DNA of 64,000 nt. Origin: Nostoc sp. NMS9 (GTDB taxonomy: Bacteria; Cyanobacteriota; Cyanobacteriia; Cyanobacteriales; Nostocaceae). Below are positions 45,753 through 53,521 of the stretch, one piece after another (within the stretch, counting starts at the first letter, position 1; every line of letters begins with the position of its first letter). A program made the translations under genes and the position numbers. The notes under the pieces are model-generated. The model was not told where the DNA came from and searched no databases. It worked only from the letters and a program-made list of their open reading frames with translations. The stretch covers positions 227,534 through 291,533 of the forward strand of contig NZ_JABXKL010000080.1 of assembly GCF_017114995.1 (NCBI RefSeq). The letters run 5' to 3'.

Positions 45753-46493
45753 TTAAATAAGAACACAATCTTGCACAAATTTTAACGATGATTCTGACTT
45801 CCACATCCGTTGTCCAGAACGAGTGAGATTGTCATAATTAATTTCAGTTAAACAAACCAATTCATCACCTAACCGATAGCCAGGGTTTTTTTCCTCGAAA
45901 AACTGGATATGAGGATTAGTTTGTCGTCCTGATGGAATTTCAATCAGCCCTTCGCGTAAAATTTGAGGATGCGGAAACCGAACAATACCAGTTGCTTCTT
46001 GATATAAGCTACCATAATATTCCTGTGCTAAATTCCCCATTAGATGCTTAACATCGGGAGGTATTGTGACATCATAACGCGGATAGAAATCTTGCCAAAA
46101 AGTAGGAAGAAAACGATAAGTGCGAAAGCCAGAGCAAATTAGCAGCCAGTAAAGTTTATTTTCTGCATAGTGTTGACGCAGAAAATTAACGGCAGCAATC
46201 CAACTACGTGGTAGTGTTGTACTCGACCAAGCACTAGGATCAACAATAGTGTCGCCGGAATATACCACACTGATTTTTTCTCCCAAAAAAGTCTTTTGGC
46301 ATAATATCAGAGTTGAAAATCCTTTGACTGCATTGGATGTCTCATCTCTCAACAACAAAACCCAGTTTTTGCGCTCTAGATCAATTTCAAACCCATCCCA
46401 GGTTATACCTTTAAAGTGATTTTGCAGCAGCGCATACATGGCGGTGCGATCGCTTGGCTGCAAATTTTGAACAGGAATCAGCAAACTCTTCAT
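45753..46493 (-). CDS. hypothetical protein of the oxygenase cluster
   Basis: A 246-residue soluble protein. The pattern WVLLLRDETSNAVKGFSTLI with ISVVYSGDTIVDPSAWSS, then AAVNFLRQHYAENKLYWLLICSGFRTYRFLPTFWQDF, recalls GNAT-type acetyltransferase folds, but I cannot confirm the acetyl-CoA loop. It ends five bases before the Rieske gene start and is in the same operon, so it belongs to the pathway. A role as an acyl/acetyltransferase is only a suggestion. Confidence 0.6.
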   Translation of the reverse strand: MKSLLIPVQNLQPSDRTAMYALLQNHFKGITWDGFEIDLERKNWVLLLRDETSNAVKGFSTLILCQKTFLGEKISVVYSGDTIVDPSAWSSTTLPRSWIAAVNFLRQHYAENKLYWLLICSGFRTYRFLPTFWQDFYPRYDVTIPPDVKHLMGNLAQEYYGSLYQEATGIVRFPHPQILREGLIEIPSGRQTNPHIQFFEEKNPGYRLGDELVCLTEINYDNLTRSGQRMWKSESSLKFVQDCVLI

Positions 46494-46754
46494 TATTCGT
46501 AAATTACCTAGACTCGATTTGTATTATATTTAATTAAAACTTTATCGACCATTTTGGTAAATTTACGGTGTAATGTGACAGATTCCAGAATGGTTATCTA
46601 TGCTACAATTCTGTATTCACATCTTGCACCTTCTCAATATAGAGTTGATGGAAATCCCCCACTCTACAAAATAATTAAGATGTATTTAGATTGAGAAACA
46701 AAATGCAACATTACCAAAGCTTTTGTTGGGTTACGCGATCGCTAATCTAACCTA

Positions 46755-47759
46755 CTATTCTACACCTCTATTTTTTGACCATCGAGACGGTTTTAGCTGA
46801 TTTACATACTCCATATATTCAGCTAATGGCCGATCGATACTAAGGAGCAATTTCGGATTAAAGCGAATATTGTTGTAAATTTTGCCATCCTCATCTCTGA
46901 GCATATAGTAAGCCAAGCGAGTACAAAATAGCAAAAACTGACTTAGCAGATATCCCACAATACCTTGACGTTTTTCAGTTACATAAATCGGTTGAATTAT
47001 CGTTCTTCCAGGTGCAATTGGAGTATAAGCATATATCATATATAGTGGGGGGAAAAGCCTAACATCCTTCATCATTGTCAACAAACCAATGCAACCATGA
47101 GCATAACGCATTGAATACTGATATGTAGAACCAAGAAATCTTTGACCTAACTTTTCTCTCCAAGTAGTTTGAGGGAATTGTCCCCGCATTGTAAAGTCAA
47201 TTTGCGTCCCCAATTCACTGCGATGTAGCGACAGATCCATTTTGATATCTAAATGATGAATTGTTTTTAAATGTTGAGCATCAATCCCATTCATCATACA
47301 GATATGGTGATGGCAACTTCTTGCAAATGCAATATCAGCTTGTGCAACAATTTCTTTTCCCTTCAATTCATCAAAATCAGCCACTCCCTCTGGTGCTTTA
47401 GCATCTGGATAAATCCAGATAAATCCATATTTTTCCTCTGTTGCATAAGCTTGTAATTTAGCTTGAGTAGGAATTTCTGATTGACAAGGAATATTTTGAC
47501 AAAGCCCTGTTTCATCAAATGCCCAATGATGAAATGTACAACGAATCCAATTACCATCAACCTTCCCAATGCCTAAATCTGTCCCCAAATGAGGGCAGTA
47601 AGCATCTAAAGCGCGTACTTGCCCATCTTCACCTCTAAAAATGGCAATTTTCTGACTGCACACTTCTACAGACTTAGCTGTTTTTTTAGGTATTTCATGA
47701 GTAGGACAGGCAATATACCAACCCTTAGCAATTACATTCCAATTATTGAATATTTGCAT
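46755..47759 (-). CDS. Rieske 2Fe-2S oxygenase (KshA-like), second copy
   Basis: A 334-residue protein. Rieske motif: YCPHLGTDLGIGKVDGNWIR then CTFHHW. The catalytic region reads NGIDAQHLKTIHHL, with candidate iron ligands in H-x4-H. It is a paralogue of the Rieske gene at 44686-45747 and was probably produced by duplication within the cluster. It overlaps the following Mpo1-like gene by 17 bp on the same strand and is separated by 260 bp from the downstream hypothetical gene. Confidence 0.85.
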   Translation of the reverse strand: MQIFNNWNVIAKGWYIACPTHEIPKKTAKSVEVCSQKIAIFRGEDGQVRALDAYCPHLGTDLGIGKVDGNWIRCTFHHWAFDETGLCQNIPCQSEIPTQAKLQAYATEEKYGFIWIYPDAKAPEGVADFDELKGKEIVAQADIAFARSCHHHICMMNGIDAQHLKTIHHLDIKMDLSLHRSELGTQIDFTMRGQFPQTTWREKLGQRFLGSTYQYSMRYAHGCIGLLTMMKDVRLFPPLYMIYAYTPIAPGRTIIQPIYVTEKRQGIVGYLLSQFLLFCTRLAYYMLRDEDGKIYNNIRFNPKLLLSIDRPLAEYMEYVNQLKPSRWSKNRGVE

Positions 47760-48156
47760 AATTGTTTGATAGATAATTATTTAATATTTCTTGTCGTTGG
47801 CAAATATCATCTCGATATTTACCTGTCAAAATTCTAAATAACATTTTACCTAAACAATAAGAAGCCCGCCAAGAAAATACAGCATCTTGTAAATCAATAT
47901 GGCTACGCTCAAATAAAAAATGTCCAGTTAATCCGACCAATTGAGTTAACGGTAAGCCCAAGAGCAACCAAAAGCTTTGCAATTTCCAAGTATAAAAGAG
48001 TAAACCGTAAAAAAAGAATATCCCCAAAATGTGTAGAGTAATATTAATTGGATGCTGATGTTTAAGAATAAAAATATCCCAATAGTCTGTAAAAGGATGA
48101 TCCAGAATTTGATTATTAATCCGATTTATCAAACTTTGTTGAGGATTAGAATTCAT
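47743..48156 (-). CDS. Mpo1-like (DUF962) membrane protein
   Basis: A 137-residue protein with three transmembrane segments. The family signature is KHQHPINITLHILGIFFFYG, followed by LVGLTGHFLFERSHI; the conserved His (H-x-HP, H, H, H) are present. Yeast Mpo1 of this family is an Fe(II) dioxygenase of the 2-hydroxy fatty acid alpha-oxidation pathway. That would suit an oxygenase cluster. I set the start at the ATG at 48156, because the codons 5' of it (to 48195) are a stump of a MazF toxin fused in frame. Confidence 0.78.
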   Translation of the reverse strand: MNSNPQQSLINRINNQILDHPFTDYWDIFILKHQHPINITLHILGIFFFYGLLFYTWKLQSFWLLLGLPLTQLVGLTGHFLFERSHIDLQDAVFSWRASYCLGKMLFRILTGKYRDDICQRQEILNNYLSNNYANIQ

Positions 48157-48189
48157 CTCAAAACCTGACCAAATTTCACCTCGCTGCAT
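48157..48189 (-). pseudogene. MazF/PemK toxin stump
   Basis: The ATG at 48189-48187 overlaps the antitoxin stop (TGATG). The codons read MQRGEIW, the hallmark N-terminus of MazF/PemK toxins, then SGFE, and run directly into the Mpo1-like protein. Everything else of the toxin (about 100 residues) is missing. Confidence 0.75.
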
Positions 48190-48425
48190 CACCAATTTTC
48201 TTCAGATATCGTATAGGCTTGTAGCCTTACAAACAATGGATTAAGGCTGCTGTCTTCATCGGCATATACGGTATCTAACTGTTTAGTAATTTGCTCCGGT
48301 TTATGCGATCGCAAGTATTCTTTAAGTGCTACAGCATAAAGCTGACTACGGGATAACCCCATAAGTTTTGCAAATTCTTCAGCAGCTTCAAAGAGAGGAT
48401 CAGGAATGGAAATCGCTGTTTTCAT
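48189..48425 (-). CDS. MazE-like ribbon-helix-helix antitoxin (toxin lost)
   Basis: A 78-residue protein from ATG 48425. The N-terminal ribbon-helix-helix MKTAISIPDPLFEAAEEFAK with LMGLSRSQLYAVALKEYL is typical of antitoxins paired to MazF/PemK. The stop overlaps a toxin start by one base, but the toxin is reduced to a stump. A perfect palindrome lies five bases upstream of the ATG, probably its own operator. Confidence 0.85.
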   Translation of the reverse strand: MKTAISIPDPLFEAAEEFAKLMGLSRSQLYAVALKEYLRSHKPEQITKQLDTVYADEDSSLNPLFVRLQAYTISEENW

Positions 48426-48430
48426 AGATT

Positions 48431-48450
48431 GGTATAACATTAGTTATACC
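48431..48450. promoter_or_regulatory. palindromic operator upstream of the MazE-like antitoxin
   Basis: GGTATAAC-ATTA-GTTATACC is a perfect inverted repeat of 8-base arms with a 4-base spacer. It ends five bases before the ATG, so there is no room for a ribosome site; the message may be leaderless or start inside the palindrome. Confidence 0.7.
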
Positions 48451-48520
48451 CTCATGCTATCGATTTTTTGTAATGAGGGCAATTATACAATCCCCTACTC
48501 ACAGCAGGTACAATGATTGG

Positions 48521-48733
48521 TTATGTCTCTTCAAAGTCAGACCACTCAATTCCTAGTTGTTTTATAGCTGCTCGTAATGTTCCTAGTTTTAGATCGCGGC
48601 CACTCCAGTCAGGAAGTACAGTTGCTTTCTGCGTAATTGGATTAAACCACTTCCTATGCGAGCCTCCACCACGTCTGGGAATTTCTTCACATCCAAGCCT
48701 AGATAATTTCTTGGCAACTTCTCTATAGTTCAT
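48521..48733 (-). CDS. hicA: HicA toxin
   Basis: A 70-residue mRNA interferase with a double-stranded RNA-binding-like fold. The motif GCEEIPRRGGGSHRKWFNP contains the catalytic His (GSH). The C-terminus LRAAIKQLGIEWSDF is also typical. It overlaps the hicB stop by four bases (ATGA), and here hicB is first, the reverse of the usual order. Confidence 0.92.
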   Translation of the reverse strand: MNYREVAKKLSRLGCEEIPRRGGGSHRKWFNPITQKATVLPDWSGRDLKLGTLRAAIKQLGIEWSDFEET

Positions 48734-48975
48734 TTGGTAGAGATAATTGTTTCTATCAAGGCTGGTGAGTTTTGGTCTACAGATTGTAGGTTGTGAGGAA
48801 GCTCTTTACCTAAATCTTCATAGACTTCAAGAACCGCTTCAAATGCATCTCTAGCATTCACTAAAACTTCGTCCACAGAGTTCCCCTCAGTTATCAGTTC
48901 TGGCAAAAGCGGAGAAGTTACCGTAAACCCACCCTCTGGCTGAGGTGTAAGTAGTAGTGGAATTTTGTAGAGCAT
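48730..48975 (-). CDS. hicB: HicB antitoxin
   Basis: An 81-residue RNase H-like antitoxin: LTPQPEGGFTVTSPLLPELI, followed by GNSVDEVLVNARDAFEAVLE. No C-terminal DNA-binding domain is attached, so repression, if any, needs another part. It is coupled to hicA downstream. Confidence 0.9.
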   Translation of the reverse strand: MLYKIPLLLTPQPEGGFTVTSPLLPELITEGNSVDEVLVNARDAFEAVLEVYEDLGKELPHNLQSVDQNSPALIETIISTK

Positions 48976-49186
48976 AACTAGATTTGTTTATTTACTGATT
49001 TCAGGTTAACAGCATCATAGCATTGCCAAAATCGTCGGGTTGTGTAGTGCATCAGATTTCGTTGCTATACCCTGTTTGAAACTCAGCGATCGCACTTTAT
49101 CCACGGTAGGCATCGCTTTCATAAAAATAGTGCTTTATATTTCGTTAACATAGCCTACAAGAACAAAGAGCGATATAATTTATACC

Positions 49187-49372
49187 TTAATAGTCATTGT
49201 CAGCCACACAAATACCTTTACATTTAATACCGTTCGTAGCAGTACGCTGGCAATGAGGACATAGAACTTTTTCGTTTTCTATTTCTTCATTTATTTTTAT
49301 ACTAGTGCTTTCCTGTAGCTTGTCTTCGTCGGTCTGAAGTTTTACATTCATAAAAATAGAGGAATTTTTCAC
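49187..49372 (-). CDS. small zinc-ribbon-like protein
   Basis: A 61-residue protein starting at GTG (an ATG seven codons later is possible). The C-terminal third, LCPHCQRTATNGIKCKGICV followed by ADNDY, has a C-x2-C ... C-x3-C layout that can bind zinc. The N-terminus is charged and variable. I take it for a small cyanobacterial protein of unknown role, sitting between HicBA and the HigA-like gene. Confidence 0.5.
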   Translation of the reverse strand: MKNSSIFMNVKLQTDEDKLQESTSIKINEEIENEKVLCPHCQRTATNGIKCKGICVADNDY

Positions 49373-49407
49373 GGTTTAATATTTCGTCGCTTTTTTCTGG
49401 TCATTAT

Positions 49408-49785
49408 TTAAGCAGAGGTTTGCACTGAATCATAAGGCTGGATTAGAATCTCAGCCGGAATACCTAACTCTTGATTTAACTTCCGAATCATCTCCAAGGT
49501 CAAGGAGCGTTTACGAGATAGTATCTCAGATACCCTCGCTCGACTGCCAAGACATGACTCCAAATCACGACGAGACCAGCCACGGGTATCCATGTAGTAT
49601 TGAATTGCTTCGATAGGATCGGGTTTTTCAATAGGAAAATGTGCCTTTTCGTAAGCTTCTACTAAGGTACTCAGCACATCTAATCGATCGCATTCAGGTG
49701 TATTAGGGACGGCATCAAACAGCAACTCAATTTCTCGAAGAGCTTCCTGATAGTCAGCTTGGGTTCTAATTGGACGTAATTCCAT
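49408..49785 (-). CDS. HigA-like antitoxin / XRE-type regulator (no toxin beside it)
   Basis: A 125-residue protein. Residues 1-60 form the helical HigA-type N-terminus (IRTQADYQEALREIELLFDA). Residues about 62-120 form a helix-turn-helix (YYMDTRGWSRRDLESCLGSR, VSEILSRKRSLTLEMIRKLN). HigB toxins normally lie upstream on the same strand; the position is instead followed by the broken DUF4365 gene. It is an orphan in this window. Confidence 0.85.
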   Translation of the reverse strand: MELRPIRTQADYQEALREIELLFDAVPNTPECDRLDVLSTLVEAYEKAHFPIEKPDPIEAIQYYMDTRGWSRRDLESCLGSRARVSEILSRKRSLTLEMIRKLNQELGIPAEILIQPYDSVQTSA

Positions 49786-49891
49786 ACATCAACCTCTATT
49801 TATATAGAGTCACTTGAAGAAATGCTAAATTTTATCCCGAATTAAGTCTAACGTTCCTAATCAGCGATCGCACTTGACCATATTCCACACC

Positions 49892-50846
49892 TTACATTCC
49901 ATAATACTTACTACTGAATCCTACTGACAGAGGTGCGCCCTCATACTGGCAGGATATGCTGACCTTTAACTTCCTCTTGTGGTCATAATAGGTGTGAAAG
50001 TGCGTCTGTTTGCGGACTAGTTCTAACTCGGATGGATTAATACTAAGTACACCCAAGATTTGCTCAGAATCGAACGGGCAGCTTTGACTCCAGGGCGCAG
50101 TCTTTTTGATTTCAACATCCACATAGCTGATAAAGTTTCCTTCTGCCTCTAGTACCATGTGCGATTGCTCAGAGTCAATGATAATGTTACCCACTTCATT
50201 AGGCTTCCCCCCAACCGCTTTTGCAGCTTCTGTGATAGACATTCCAATATACTGGAAAGGACGATGGAAGGGTGCAATCACTATATCTAATCCAGAATTA
50301 ATAGCTCTCTCTATAGCATCTGCGAGAGTCAACGTTCCAAGATAATTGCCATGCTGAGGAGTAACAGAAGCCTGTGAATTAACTATTGAAACTAATTGAG
50401 ATGGTAAAGAGTTTATATCTTGCTCAAAACGGTTTTGAATAGAAACCGGGAGCGATACCTTTTTTTGTTTTTGCCAGTTTTTCTCAAGTGAACTAAGAAA
50501 ATCTTTTGGAAAAGACCAATAAAAAATGTAATTTTGGCAGTCAACAATAATTAAGAATGTGGGATTTTTCTGAAGTAACCAATAATTAAGAGTCGTAACT
50601 GCAATAGGAACTGTAATTGAAGTGCCTTTTACTTCAGCTTCTTCTGTCCCTTTACATTGAATGTTAAATAACTTTCCAGTTGGGTACTACTCCCTGCATA
50701 ATTTCACAGATAAAATCAATGCCAAGATCCAGTTCTTGAGGAACAGGAATAACAATGCAAAATTTAGTAAAAATTGATTTGAGGAAGTCCGCCGCACTTT
50801 GGCCGATTCTCTGAGACTTTGTACGTTTTGGTAACTTGGTCATCAC
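49892..50846 (-). pseudogene. DUF4365 nuclease-like gene, single frameshift
   Basis: The first frame (50846 down to 50664) reads RIGQSAADFLKSIFTKFCIV, LDLGIDFICEIMQGVVP, then breaks. From about 50683 the next frame continues with TGKLFNIQCKGTEEAEVKGT and TFLIIVDCQNYIFYWSF, and on through SLPVSIQNRFEQDINSLP to the TAG before 49892. One extra base in the run CCCAACTGG explains the shift. The combined product of about 315 residues shows a PD-(D/E)xK-like arrangement (GID, E, Q-x-K) as in DUF4365. The C-terminal 140 residues carry an additional unknown domain. Confidence 0.78.
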
Positions 50847-50934
50847 AGTGTTATAAATTTTCTCATAATCTTAACTCAACTACTATCTAGGATGATAAAT
50901 AGGTAGGAGTAGCAATACCTGAAGTAGAACTAAT

Positions 50935-51020
50935 AAGGAAACAAAACAGTTCTCAACTTTTCACGCCCCAAGCGATCGCTCACCTTACCCACACAAACAA
51001 CCTGAATCCCATTAATATAA
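50935..51020. repeat. 86-bp partial duplicate of the amidohydrolase 3' end (copy 1)
   Basis: The sequence from AAGGAAACAAAACAGT to ATTAATATAA is about 90% identical, without gaps, to 51796-51881, which covers the last codons of the amidohydrolase gene. The two copies flank the RelE/HigB-XRE module. Confidence 0.88.
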
Positions 51021-51040
51021 GTTCCCTTTAATCGGTATAT

Positions 51041-51052
51041 TATATCGATATA
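51041..51052. promoter_or_regulatory. palindrome upstream of the RelE/HigB-like module
   Basis: TATATCGATATA is a perfect 12-bp palindrome within an AT-rich stretch 22 bp upstream of the CTG at 51075. It is a plausible operator for the XRE antitoxin. Confidence 0.4.
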
Positions 51053-51074
51053 TCAGATATGATATAAATACAGT

Positions 51075-51416
51075 CTGGGAGATCAAAGTAAGCCTTTAGT
51101 TTGGTTACATGGTGAAGTTAAAACCCCACCTTTCACTCAAGAAGCACGCATAGAAGCGGGTGTTATCCTCAGACAATTACAGGAAGGTGAATCCCTTGGG
51201 TTGCCACATTCACGCCCTATGCCAAGTATAGGAATTCACTGTCATGAATTACGTATTCGAGATGCAGATAAAAACTGGAGAATCATTTATCGAATTGATG
51301 ACGATGCAATTTTGATTGTTGAAGTCTTTAATAAAACAACGAGAACAACATCCAAGAAGATAATTGAGGTTTGCAAAAAGCGTCTGAGCAAATATGATAC
51401 CGATCAACAGGAGTAA
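51075..51416 (+). CDS. RelE/HigB-like (Gp49 family) toxin with non-standard start
   Basis: The frame is open from 51063 and gives KPLVWLHGEVKTPPFTQEAR, then VILRQLQEGESLGLPHSRPM and WRIIYRIDDDAILIVEVFNK, the whole Gp49/HigB-like fold. No ATG, GTG or TTG is available at the N-terminus; the expected place has CTG (51075, LGDQSKP). The first usual start (TTG 51201) would remove the N-terminal third. Either CTG is used or the start was lost by a single A-to-C change. The antitoxin gene follows at once. Confidence 0.75.
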   Translation: MGDQSKPLVWLHGEVKTPPFTQEARIEAGVILRQLQEGESLGLPHSRPMPSIGIHCHELRIRDADKNWRIIYRIDDDAILIVEVFNKTTRTTSKKIIEVCKKRLSKYDTDQQE

Positions 51417-51420
51417 TGTG

Positions 51421-51735
51421 ATGGATCAAGCTAAGAGAGAACGTTTGGAATCTAAAGGCTGGAAAATTGGCACAGTTTCAGATTTTTTGGAGTTAACACC
51501 CGAAGAAACTATCTTGGTTGAAATTAAGCTAGCTCTCAGCCAAAACTTAAAGGAGCGTCGGCAAAAACTGATGACTCAAAGTGAACTCGCTGCTAAGATT
51601 AGTTCCAGCCAACCTCGGATTGCTAAAGCTGAAAATGGCGATGCTTCAGTATCAATTGAATTGCTGATTCGGGCAATGTTAGCAACAGGTGCAACTCCTC
51701 AAGATATTGGGCAGGTAATTGCTGGTGTGGGGTAA
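51421..51735 (+). CDS. XRE-family antitoxin
   Basis: A 104-residue protein from ATG 51421, with GGAG nine bases upstream. The helix-turn-helix lies in residues about 45-90: RRQKLMTQSELAAKISSSQP and RIAKAENGDASVSIELLIRA. It starts five bases after the toxin stop, toxin-first order as in HigBA. It should bind the toxin and the upstream operator. Confidence 0.9.
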   Translation: MDQAKRERLESKGWKIGTVSDFLELTPEETILVEIKLALSQNLKERRQKLMTQSELAAKISSSQPRIAKAENGDASVSIELLIRAMLATGATPQDIGQVIAGVG

Positions 51736-51790
51736 AAGCAATTCAATACTAAATTCTCAAACTTCTCTTTGCACCTCTGCGTGAGATACT

Positions 51791-53497
51791 TCAACAAGGA
51801 AACAAAACAGTCCCCAACTTTTCACGCCCCAAGCGATCGCTCACTTTACCCCGACAAACAACCCGAACCGCATTAATATAAACAGCTTGCACAATCTCAT
51901 CTGAACCACGCTTAACCATCCGAGGTTCACCATCTAAAACGGGATCTGATATCTGCACCTGCGGGCTAATTGGCTGATTTAAAGCATTGGGATCGAGTAA
52001 AACTATATCCGCTTTCGCACCAACTTTGAGAACTCCCGTATCAAGACGAAACCAACCAGCAGGTTCTCCGGTAACGCGGCAAATTGCAGCTTCAGGTGAA
52101 AGAAACTTCGTTGCAACTGCTTGTTTGAGCAAAGACAAAGCTCCATCATAGTAGCCCAGGTTGCGGACGTGAGCGCCAGCATCGGTAAAACCAGGCAAAA
52201 TATGGGGATGCTGCATCATCGCTAAACGAGGTTTTAGGCGATCGTTTGCTCCTGTCGCCACCCAACGTAAATCTGTATCGTATTTTTGTAATGCGTGGAT
52301 AAATAAATCTACTGGTTCTTGTTGCTTTTGACGCGCAATTTCTGCAAAACTTAACCCTTGCCAACTTGCTTCGGGACAGTGAATAACTTCCATCAAATCT
52401 AACTGACGATGGAATGATTTACGCCATTTACTCAGCCATTCTTGGCGAAACTGACGACGAAAAATTTCCGATGCCCATAGTTGTTGCCTTTCTTCTCGTG
52501 ACTGACAGCCATTGAGTTGTGCGCCTGTGGAGAATTCTTCAAATAAGGGAGTCACAGATCCATCAGAGTAAATGGTGAAGGGTTCGGTTAGGGTTTGAAA
52601 GCGGACATTACCATTTAGAAGCCGATTCCAAATAAAAAGTAGGGGGGAAAATATTCGCCATAGGTTGCGATCGTGTACGGCATCTAAAGCTGAGAGGACA
52701 GTTAGCCGGAGGGGTTTTTGTCCAATCCCTGAACCCATACGCAGAATATCTACAAAGGAAGCAAGTCGTTGTAAATTGGGTGTGACTTGAAAAACGCGTT
52801 GGCTACGCCGACAGAGATTAGCTAACATTGCATATTCTTTAAATTTGGCATGTTGAGAAGGAATTGTGCAGCCTTGCCATTCTCCACTCATCCGATGCCA
52901 GGGAAACATATCAATAGAAATGCCAATAAAGCCAGCGTCTAAAGCATCTCTGGTTATGCGCTGCATAAGTTTTAGTTCAAATTTTGTCGGCTGAACGGTT
53001 AAACTGCGTTCTAATCCCATCACATGAGCGCGTAAGGCACTGTGTCCAAACATTGCGGCAACATTGGGGCCAAGGGGTAACTGTTGCAAATGCTGTAAAT
53101 ATTCTGCTGGTGTCTGCCAGGAAACCGACTTTTTCAACCATTTTGCGATCAGCCGATGGGAAAGTGTCTCTACCCTCTGAAAAATATCAGCCAAGATTTG
53201 GGGTTGTGCGATCGCAACAGACAAGCTACAGTTACCAATAACCACGCTGGTAACACCATGACGAACTGATTCGCTCAATCCTGGTGCAATTTCTAACTCT
53301 AAATCGTAATGGGTATGAATATCTATAAATCCAGGTGTCACCCATAACCCAGAAGCATCAACCACTTCACGCGCTGGCATATTTAAGGAGGGTGCAAGGG
53401 TGACAATGCGGCCGTTTTGAATGCCGATATCTCTGCGAACAGGTGGAGAGCCTAAGCCATCGAAAATTAACCCGTTTTGAATCAGCAAATCTAACAT
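51791..53497 (-). CDS. N-acyl-D-amino-acid deacylase-like amidohydrolase
   Basis: A 568-residue member of the amidohydrolase superfamily (D-aminoacylase/dihydroorotase-like TIM barrel). The metal-binding H-x-H is in PGFIDIHTHYDLELEIAPGL, the Cys-type bridging region is SVVIGNCSLS, and the late Asp is in LPGFTDAGAHVRNLG. The terminal beta-sandwich returns at GVLKVGAKADIVLLDP. It should hydrolyse N-acyl-D-amino acids or a related amide. Its last 86 bp are duplicated 860 bp away at 50935-51020. Confidence 0.88.
   Translation of the reverse strand: MLDLLIQNGLIFDGLGSPPVRRDIGIQNGRIVTLAPSLNMPAREVVDASGLWVTPGFIDIHTHYDLELEIAPGLSESVRHGVTSVVIGNCSLSVAIAQPQILADIFQRVETLSHRLIAKWLKKSVSWQTPAEYLQHLQQLPLGPNVAAMFGHSALRAHVMGLERSLTVQPTKFELKLMQRITRDALDAGFIGISIDMFPWHRMSGEWQGCTIPSQHAKFKEYAMLANLCRRSQRVFQVTPNLQRLASFVDILRMGSGIGQKPLRLTVLSALDAVHDRNLWRIFSPLLFIWNRLLNGNVRFQTLTEPFTIYSDGSVTPLFEEFSTGAQLNGCQSREERQQLWASEIFRRQFRQEWLSKWRKSFHRQLDLMEVIHCPEASWQGLSFAEIARQKQQEPVDLFIHALQKYDTDLRWVATGANDRLKPRLAMMQHPHILPGFTDAGAHVRNLGYYDGALSLLKQAVATKFLSPEAAICRVTGEPAGWFRLDTGVLKVGAKADIVLLDPNALNQPISPQVQISDPVLDGEPRMVKRGSDEIVQAVYINAVRVVCRGKVSDRLGREKLGTVLFPC
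51796..51881. repeat. 86-bp direct repeat (copy 2, inside the amidohydrolase 3' end)
   Basis: This is the parent copy of the repeat at 50935-51020. It runs from just beyond the amidohydrolase stop into its C-terminal codons. Confidence 0.88.
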
Positions 53498-53521
53498 GAT
53501 TGTTTGTTGCCCTTGTTTGCT

